DNA of 9,753 nucleotides, taken from NCBI GenBank assembly GCA_012841485.1, contig DUUU01000538.1, positions 1 to 9,753 of the forward strand, written 5' to 3'. The position numbers and the translations under genes are program-made. Position 1 is the stretch's first letter, and each line of letters opens with the position of its first letter. The notes beneath the pieces are model-generated. The model saw nothing but the letters and a program-made list of their open reading frames with translations, was not told the DNA's origin and ran no database searches. Below, one piece after another: positions 5,560 to 9,753 of the stretch. Source of the stretch: Armatimonadota bacterium (lineage in GTDB: Bacteria; Armatimonadota; JAAZEB01).

Positions 5560-6348
5560 ATGGCGCGACCGCAAACGCTCGCCCCGCCCCTGAAGTGGGC
5601 GGGGGGGAAGCGGTGGTTGGTGCCCCGCCTGCGAGAAGTGTATGCGTTGCACTCCGAGCGGCGCCTCGTCGAACCCTTCGTAGGCGGCCTGTCGGTGGCG
5701 CTGGGCCTCCTTCCCAAGCGTGCCCTTCTCAGCGACATCAACCCCCACGTGATCTCCTTCTACCAACGACTGCGCGAGGGTCTGGTGATCGAGCTCCCGA
5801 TGGAAAATGACGCGGAGTTCTACTACGCGGCGCGAGAGCGGTTCAACCAATTGATAGCCGAGGGGCAGGCCCACACGCGGGAGGCCGCGGCGCTTTTCTA
5901 CTACCTCAATCGAACGGGCTATAACGGCCTCTGCCGCTTCAACAGCAAGGGCGGCTTCAACGTTCCATTTGGCCGCTACGCCGTCATCAATTACCAGCGC
6001 GATTTTGCCGCGTACGCGCCCGTTCTCGCCTCCTGGGAGTTCCGACACGGCGACTTCGCCGGCATCGCGCTGCGCGCGGATGATTTCGTCTATGCCGATC
6101 CCCCCTACGATGTGCCGTTCACGCGCTATAGCAAGGATGACTTTTGCTGGGACGACCAGGTGCGCCTCGCCCGGTGGCTGGCAGCCTTCGATGGACCCGT
6201 GGTCGCTTCCAATCAGGCCACTCCACGCATCCTGGAGCTTTACCAGGCGCTGGGCTTCAAGATCGAGCTCCTGCCGGGGCCAAGGCGGATCGCCTGCGAC
6301 GGAAACCGCGCGCCCGCCATTGAGATGTTGGCGACGCGGAACGTGTAG
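5560..6348 (+). CDS. dam: Dam-type D12-class DNA adenine N6-methyltransferase
   Basis: This is a 262-residue S-adenosylmethionine-dependent DNA methyltransferase of the MethyltransfD12 family. The cofactor motif LKWAGGKRWLVP (11-22) and the second cofactor segment VEPFVGGLSVAL (37-48) followed by LLSDINPHVI are clear. LNRTGYNGLCRFNSKGGFN and VPFGRY (116-140) closely resemble the target-recognition part of Dam enzymes. The catalytic DPPY is at 180-183. Similarity to Dam suggests GATC methylation, but specificity is inferred. No restriction endonuclease gene lies beside it, so it looks like a solitary methylase with a role in regulation, repair or replication timing. ATG 5560 has AGAGG 8 bases upstream and leaves a short N-terminus like that of Dam. 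GTG 5536, with AAGGAG 9 bases upstream, is a real alternative adding eight residues. A longer extension to 5290 is judged non-coding. It converges on the MFS gene. Confidence 0.92.
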   Translation: MARPQTLAPPLKWAGGKRWLVPRLREVYALHSERRLVEPFVGGLSVALGLLPKRALLSDINPHVISFYQRLREGLVIELPMENDAEFYYAARERFNQLIAEGQAHTREAAALFYYLNRTGYNGLCRFNSKGGFNVPFGRYAVINYQRDFAAYAPVLASWEFRHGDFAGIALRADDFVYADPPYDVPFTRYSKDDFCWDDQVRLARWLAAFDGPVVASNQATPRILELYQALGFKIELLPGPRRIACDGNRAPAIEMLATRNV

Positions 6349-6399
6349 TCATAGCTCGGCCAGCCTTCCCGGATGAGGATGGCGCTTGCGGCAGAACAC

Positions 6400-7635
6400 T
6401 CACGGCTCGTTTGCTTTGGCCGCCGCGCGGTGCGCGGTGCGCCAGGCACCGAAGCCACTGGTGAGGAGGAGCGCGCCAGTGATCATGAACATGGGGCGAA
6501 TGCCAAACCGCGCCGAGAGGTAGCCCCCCATCAGCGGTCCGGCGATGCATCCCAGCCACCGCGCCGTGGAGAGGAGCGAGAGCGCGCCCGCTGTCTGGCC
6601 TGGCTCCACGGCGCTGGCGACCACGGAGTTTGCCGCGGGTAAGATGCCAGCCGTGCAGAGGCCGACGCAGAAGCGGATCACCATCATCTGGGCCGCGGTA
6701 TGCACCAGGTAATGCGGCAGGTAGAGGAGCCCGGCGCCAAGGAGTGCTATCGCCAGGGTGTAGCGATGGCCGACCCGGTCGCCGTGGCGGCCCCAGAGTG
6801 GCGCCGCAAGGACAGACGCCAGGCCGGGCATCGCGAAGATGAGGCCCACCTTGGTGCGCAACATCCCTCCCGAGCCCTCTTCCAGGCTCTGCACGAAAAG
6901 CGCCAGGATCGGCTGAATCGTCATCAAGCCGATCTGGGTGATGAACATGATTCCAAACGTTGCGCGCAGGGCGGGGAGCGTCAGGAGCATCGAGAAGGTG
7001 TCTCGTATCCCGGCGCGTTTCTCGGGGGCCACGGGGGTAAACTTCTCGTGGACAAAGAGGGTGACGATAATCCCGGCCACGACGCAGGTGGCCCCGGTGA
7101 TTAGGAAGACCTGCGCGTAGCCGAAGTGATCGGCCAGGATGCCGCCGAAGAGCGGCCCGACCACGTGCCCGGCGGTCGAGGACGCCTGCAGCAGCCCCAG
7201 GGCGTAGCCGAGGTGCTTCTTTGGCGTGGCGCTGGCGACGAGGGCAATCGACGCGGCGACGAAGCCACCCACCGCGCCCTGCAGCAGGCGGAGCGCTAGA
7301 AGCTGTTGGGGCGTGCGAACGAGCGCCATCAGGCCAATGGCCACGGAAAGCCCAAAAATGGCGCGTAGGACCATCTTCTTGCGGCCATAGCGGTCGCCCA
7401 GCCACCCCCAGACGGGAGCCATGAGGGCGGAAGAGATGAAGTTGGCGGCGATGAGGAGACCGGCCCATCGCTGGGCATCCACTGGGTCCTCCACCCCTAG
7501 ATCGAGCACGTAGAGCGGCAGGAAGGGCATCACCAGCGAGATGCCGGAAGTCGCCACGAACTCCGCGAGCCACATGACGTAGAGCGTGCGCCGCCATCGC
7601 GTGTCAGGCGTTCGGGCTCCCTCTCGCTGTGTCAC
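6400..7635 (-). CDS. MdtG-like MFS drug exporter (DHA1 family, 12 helices)
   Basis: This 411-residue inner-membrane protein of the major facilitator superfamily is probably a proton-coupled exporter. The sequence follows the E. coli MdtG pattern closely: SLVMPFLPLYV after the first helix, motif A GWLGDRYGRKKM (77-88) in loop 2-3, LRLLQGAVGGFVAASIALVA in helix 4, and GPLFGGILADHFGYAQVFLIT in helices 5-6. A second, weaker motif A (WGRHGDRVGHR) stands at the same place in the C-terminal half. Length and 6+6 layout match the family. The substrate cannot be read; MdtG relatives are linked to fosfomycin and other drugs, but many family members transport something else. The GTG start at 7635 has GGAGGG four bases upstream. 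It lies 60 bases after manC in the same direction, separated by a strong hairpin, so it may be co-transcribed only in part. Confidence 0.92.
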   Translation of the reverse strand: MTQREGARTPDTRWRRTLYVMWLAEFVATSGISLVMPFLPLYVLDLGVEDPVDAQRWAGLLIAANFISSALMAPVWGWLGDRYGRKKMVLRAIFGLSVAIGLMALVRTPQQLLALRLLQGAVGGFVAASIALVASATPKKHLGYALGLLQASSTAGHVVGPLFGGILADHFGYAQVFLITGATCVVAGIIVTLFVHEKFTPVAPEKRAGIRDTFSMLLTLPALRATFGIMFITQIGLMTIQPILALFVQSLEEGSGGMLRTKVGLIFAMPGLASVLAAPLWGRHGDRVGHRYTLAIALLGAGLLYLPHYLVHTAAQMMVIRFCVGLCTAGILPAANSVVASAVEPGQTAGALSLLSTARWLGCIAGPLMGGYLSARFGIRPMFMITGALLLTSGFGAWRTAHRAAAKANEP

Positions 7636-7656
7636 GAGGCCCTCCGAGGAGCGAGT

Positions 7657-7689
7657 CGGCGGGGCCCGCGTCTGACGCGAGCCCCGCCG
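7657..7689 (-). terminator. Strong GC hairpin between manC and the MFS gene
   Basis: CGGCGGGGC (7657-7665) pairs perfectly with GCCCCGCCG (7681-7689). Inside it, CGCG 7667-7670 pairs with CGCG 7676-7679 around TCTGA, with one mismatch between the two stems. It begins 7 bases after the manC stop, reading on the minus strand. There is no T tract, so it is either a terminator of the T-less kind or an intercistronic stability element. Which one cannot be decided from sequence. Confidence 0.5.
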
Positions 7690-7695
7690 CGGCGT

Positions 7696-8736
7696 CTATG
7701 CATATCTCTGTCGCTCCGGATCGGACTTGAGCATCTGCACGAGCGTCTTGATCTCCTGATCTCGCGCTTTGGGGCAGATGACCACGACATCGTCGTTCTT
7801 GACGATGACCAGGTCGTTCACGCCGATTGCGGCGATGAGCCCGCCATCGCTGTGGACGACACACCCGGTTGAGTCGATGGGGATGAAGTCGCCCCGGGCG
7901 ACGTTGCCCTGTTCGTCCGCGTCGACGACGCGCGTTAGGGAGGTCCATGCCCCCATATCATCCCAGAGGAAATCGGCCTCGATGACGTAGACGTTGGGTG
8001 CTTTCTCCATCACCCCGAAGTCGATGGAGATGCGGCGCAGGGTGGGGAAGACCTCCTCCGCGGGCCGGCGAGCTTCGACGATCCCGCGAATGCCGTCATA
8101 GATATCGGGAACGTGGGCACGCAGGGCATCGCAGATAGCCGGCACCTCCCAGACAAACATGCCGCTGTTCCAGAGGTAGCCCTCTTCCACGAAGCGGGCT
8201 GCCGTTTCTCGGTCGGGCTTCTCGGTGAAGCGTTCCACCGCGTAGACCGCGCCGAGCGGCTTGCCGGGCTTGATGTAGCCATAGCCTGTCTCAGGGCGAT
8301 CCGGCCGGATGCCCATCGTGATCAAGCCGTGCGTTTCGGCGGCGGCCCGGGCGGCGGTGGTGAGCACTTCGTGGAAGCGACTTGCCGGTTTGATGACCTG
8401 GTCGGCGCTGAGGACGGCCATCACGGCGTCTGGGTAGCGGCGTTGGATGGTGAGGGCGGCGTAGGCAATCGCGGGCGCGGTGTCGCGGCCGATGGGTTCA
8501 ATAATATAGTTCTCGGGCGGTACTTCCGGTACTTGCTCGCGGATCCGATCCTGGAGTTCGAGCGTCGTGCCGATGAAGATCTGCTCGGGAGACGCCAGGT
8601 CCCGGATACGGGCAACCGTCTCCTGGATCATGGTGAGGTCGCTGAAGACGCGCAGCAACTGCTTCGGGCGTGCTTCCCTGCTTGCCGGGTAGAGGCGTGT
8701 TCCTTTGCCACCGGCCATAATCAGTGGAACCAGCAT
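7696..8736 (-). CDS. manC: Mannose-1-phosphate guanylyltransferase (GDP-mannose pyrophosphorylase)
   Basis: This 346-residue cytoplasmic enzyme makes GDP-mannose from mannose 1-phosphate and GTP, the activated sugar for mannosylated polysaccharides, glycolipids and GDP-fucose/GDP-rhamnose routes. The nucleotidyltransferase signature is AGGKGTRLYPASREARPKQ (8-26), which binds the phosphates and Mg. GRDTAPAI (83-90), LSADQVIKP (109-117), PETGYGYI (148-155), FTEKPD (170-175) and WNSGMF (189-194) are the further sugar-nucleotide site motifs. The usual Asp-His of the third block reads Asp-Gln here. Length shows the single-function type without the C-terminal phosphomannose isomerase domain. The ATG has GGGAGGA four bases upstream. 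A perfect 8-bp inverted repeat lies just before this SD. No other sugar-pathway gene lies in the window, so its polymer cannot be named. Confidence 0.94.
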   Translation of the reverse strand: MLVPLIMAGGKGTRLYPASREARPKQLLRVFSDLTMIQETVARIRDLASPEQIFIGTTLELQDRIREQVPEVPPENYIIEPIGRDTAPAIAYAALTIQRRYPDAVMAVLSADQVIKPASRFHEVLTTAARAAAETHGLITMGIRPDRPETGYGYIKPGKPLGAVYAVERFTEKPDRETAARFVEEGYLWNSGMFVWEVPAICDALRAHVPDIYDGIRGIVEARRPAEEVFPTLRRISIDFGVMEKAPNVYVIEADFLWDDMGAWTSLTRVVDADEQGNVARGDFIPIDSTGCVVHSDGGLIAAIGVNDLVIVKNDDVVVICPKARDQEIKTLVQMLKSDPERQRYA

Positions 8737-8747
8737 CCGTTCCTCCC

Positions 8748-8766
8748 GTTCGCGCTGGGCGCGAAC
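8748..8766 (-). promoter_or_regulatory. Perfect inverted repeat just upstream of the manC ribosome site
   Basis: GTTCGCGC (8748-8755) and GCGCGAAC (8759-8766) are perfect reverse complements with a 3-base spacer TGG. The repeat lies right before the manC SD (about 8738-8745). As DNA it could be an operator; as RNA it would form a short stem next to the ribosome site. No clear promoter hexamers are visible around it. Confidence 0.4.
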
Positions 8767-8807
8767 CTATTCCAGGCGGCGGGTATGATGCGGGGAAGAG
8801 GTGTGCC

Positions 8808-8823
8808 GTGCCCCCTGGGGCAC
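8808..8823 (-). terminator. Perfect hairpin after holB
   Basis: GTGCCCC (8808-8814) and GGGGCAC (8817-8823) are perfect reverse complements separated by CT, so the folded stem has six pairs and a 4-base loop. It lies 8 bases beyond the holB stop on the minus strand and before manC. It could weaken read-through from holB, but lacks a T tract. Confidence 0.4.
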
Positions 8824-8831
8824 AGCCTGGC

Positions 8832-9753
8832 TCACCCACCGACCACCAGTCGAGCCATCATGACATCCAGGGCCAACGACACGTTGGCATTGCGTGCGAG
8901 GTAGTAACGAGCGTGCGAAAGAGCGTCCAGAGCCTCATGGATGCGGGGCAGCGGGGTGCGCTCGGCGGCAGCCTCCAGCTCCGCACGCCGGTCAACGTTG
9001 ATGAGGGGCACCTCGTTCGCCACTTTCAGAACAAGCAGATCCCGGAACCAGGCGCGCGCGATATCGAGGATGGCATCGGCGTTGGCGCGAATCTGCCGGT
9101 CTTCGCTGCTGGCGCCGGAAGCGGAGACCGCCTCTCCCGCCGACGGCTCTGGCGTCCCCGCGTCGGCCAGGGCAACCGCCATGTCGCGGATCTCCTCGGC
9201 CGCGCGGAAGACGAAGACGGGATCTGCCTCGGGAAGGCGCGCGAGCAGGTGCATCAGCCGCTCGCGGACATCCAGAATGGCAGGCCGTTGTGCGGCCCGC
9301 ACGGCCCAGCCGGCCTTCCCGCCGGAGATGCTGGCGATGAAGCGGGCATGAGCCGCTGGCACGTGGTGCCTCTCCACAAGGAGCGCCTCGATGGCCCCCG
9401 GCCCCGCCGGACGAAACCGAACGATCTGGCACCGCGAGAGGATCGTCGGAAGAAGCCGCGATAGACTCGCCGTCACCAGGATCAGGGTGACGCCGGGCGG
9501 GGGCTCCTCCAGCGTCTTCAAGATGCAGTTGGCAGACTCCTCGGTCATGGCTTCTGCTTGCTGGATGACGTAGGCCCGGCGGGCGCCGCCGAACGCGGTC
9601 AGCGAGACCTCATGGCGCAAGTCGCGCATCTGATCGATGCGGATGCGCTCGCCCTCTGGAGCGATGACGCGCAGATCGGGATGGTTGCCGGCCGCACTGA
9701 GGAGGCACGCCCCGCAGCGCCCGCACGCCTCGTAGATCCCATAGTCCGGGCGC
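8832..9753 (-). CDS. holB: DNA polymerase III delta-prime subunit HolB, C-terminal part (runs off the right edge)
   Basis: The last 306 codons of a clamp-loader subunit are visible. Delta-prime is the stator of the clamp loader that places the beta clamp on DNA. The fragment opens with part of the zinc-binding module, CGRCGAC (fragment residues 10-16, three of the usual four cysteines). Then come AGNHPDLRVIAPEGERIRID and QMRDL, the family's helical link before the Walker B region. YVIQQAEAMTEESANCILKT and LEEPPP form the AAA+ core, and LPTILSRCQIVRF contains the conserved SRC motif found in delta-prime and gamma/tau. The C-terminal helical collar ends with YYLARNANVSLALDVMMARL. A Ser/Ala/Gly/Glu-rich stretch (SAGEAVSASGASSED) interrupts the collar and is probably a loop. 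An internal ATG at 9629 is not the start, because the family sequence continues upstream to the window end. The ATP-site P-loop and true start are outside. The short collar and absence of a gamma/tau tail favour delta-prime over DnaX. Confidence 0.92.
   Translation of the reverse strand, partial: RPDYGIYEACGRCGACLLSAAGNHPDLRVIAPEGERIRIDQMRDLRHEVSLTAFGGARRAYVIQQAEAMTEESANCILKTLEEPPPGVTLILVTASLSRLLPTILSRCQIVRFRPAGPGAIEALLVERHHVPAAHARFIASISGGKAGWAVRAAQRPAILDVRERLMHLLARLPEADPVFVFRAAEEIRDMAVALADAGTPEPSAGEAVSASGASSEDRQIRANADAILDIARAWFRDLLVLKVANEVPLINVDRRAELEAAAERTPLPRIHEALDALSHARYYLARNANVSLALDVMMARLVVGG

Noticed and set aside
6257..7597. Minus-strand 446-codon open frame overlapping the MFS gene
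   Set aside because: Out-of-frame shadow of the transporter. It has no membrane helices and an Arg/Pro/Gly-rich composition typical of GC-rich shadows.
8113..8904. Plus-strand 263-codon open frame opposite manC
   Set aside because: Antisense to manC, which has all family motifs. The Arg/Gly/Ala-rich product has no recognisable feature.

Overview
The window is GC-rich, with strong Shine-Dalgarno (SD) sequences, tight gene packing and frequent GTG/TTG starts. The gene content is that of an ordinary bacterial chromosome. The SigB/SpoIIA-type sigma cluster, a MnmA carrying a Cys-Cys-Ser stretch and the rarA-mnmA linkage would suit a GC-rich Chloroflexota (for example a Thermomicrobia-like lineage) or a neighbouring phylum. 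This is an inference from gene style and cannot be settled without a search. I see no insertion sequence, CRISPR array, tRNA, rRNA or prophage.

Left part, plus strand (about 170-3028). A good sigma-70-type promoter (174-202) drives a roughly 200-base stretch without a convincing gene. That stretch folds by hand into one long rod: a closing stem of about 33 pairs, a large central bubble and a terminal stem capped by a UUCG loop. This is the architecture of 6S RNA, the small RNA that binds the housekeeping RNA polymerase holoenzyme. It is followed by rarA (AAA+ replication-recombination ATPase) and mnmA (tRNA 2-thiouridylase, TTG start with a full SD). The first 170 bases contain only a minus-strand open frame with no start, of uncertain status.

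Middle, plus strand (3015-5275). A partner-switching sigma cluster lies here in the classical order antagonist (STAS), anti-sigma factor (RsbW-like), sigma factor (SigB/SigF type), with 1-base and 4-base overlaps. It is preceded by a small single-pass membrane protein of unknown function. A SigB/SigF-type promoter motif (GTTT, 16 bases, GGGTAA) overlaps the end of mnmA and would make the four genes self-regulated. The RsbW-like protein has lost the usual Asn of the N box and the glycines of the ATP-binding boxes, so it may bind its partners without being a normal kinase. After the sigma gene comes a roughly 280-base spacer with a 9-bp inverted repeat, then a solitary Dam-type adenine methyltransferase (5560-6348).

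Right part, minus strand (6400-9753). Reading leftward: the C-terminal part of holB (DNA polymerase III delta-prime subunit, running off the right edge), manC-type mannose-1-phosphate guanylyltransferase, and an MdtG-like 12-helix MFS exporter that converges on dam. Each junction carries a perfect or near-perfect GC-rich hairpin without a T tract.

The most noteworthy points are the candidate 6S RNA upstream of rarA, the self-directed SigB-type promoter with its unknown membrane gene, and the degenerate anti-sigma kinase.
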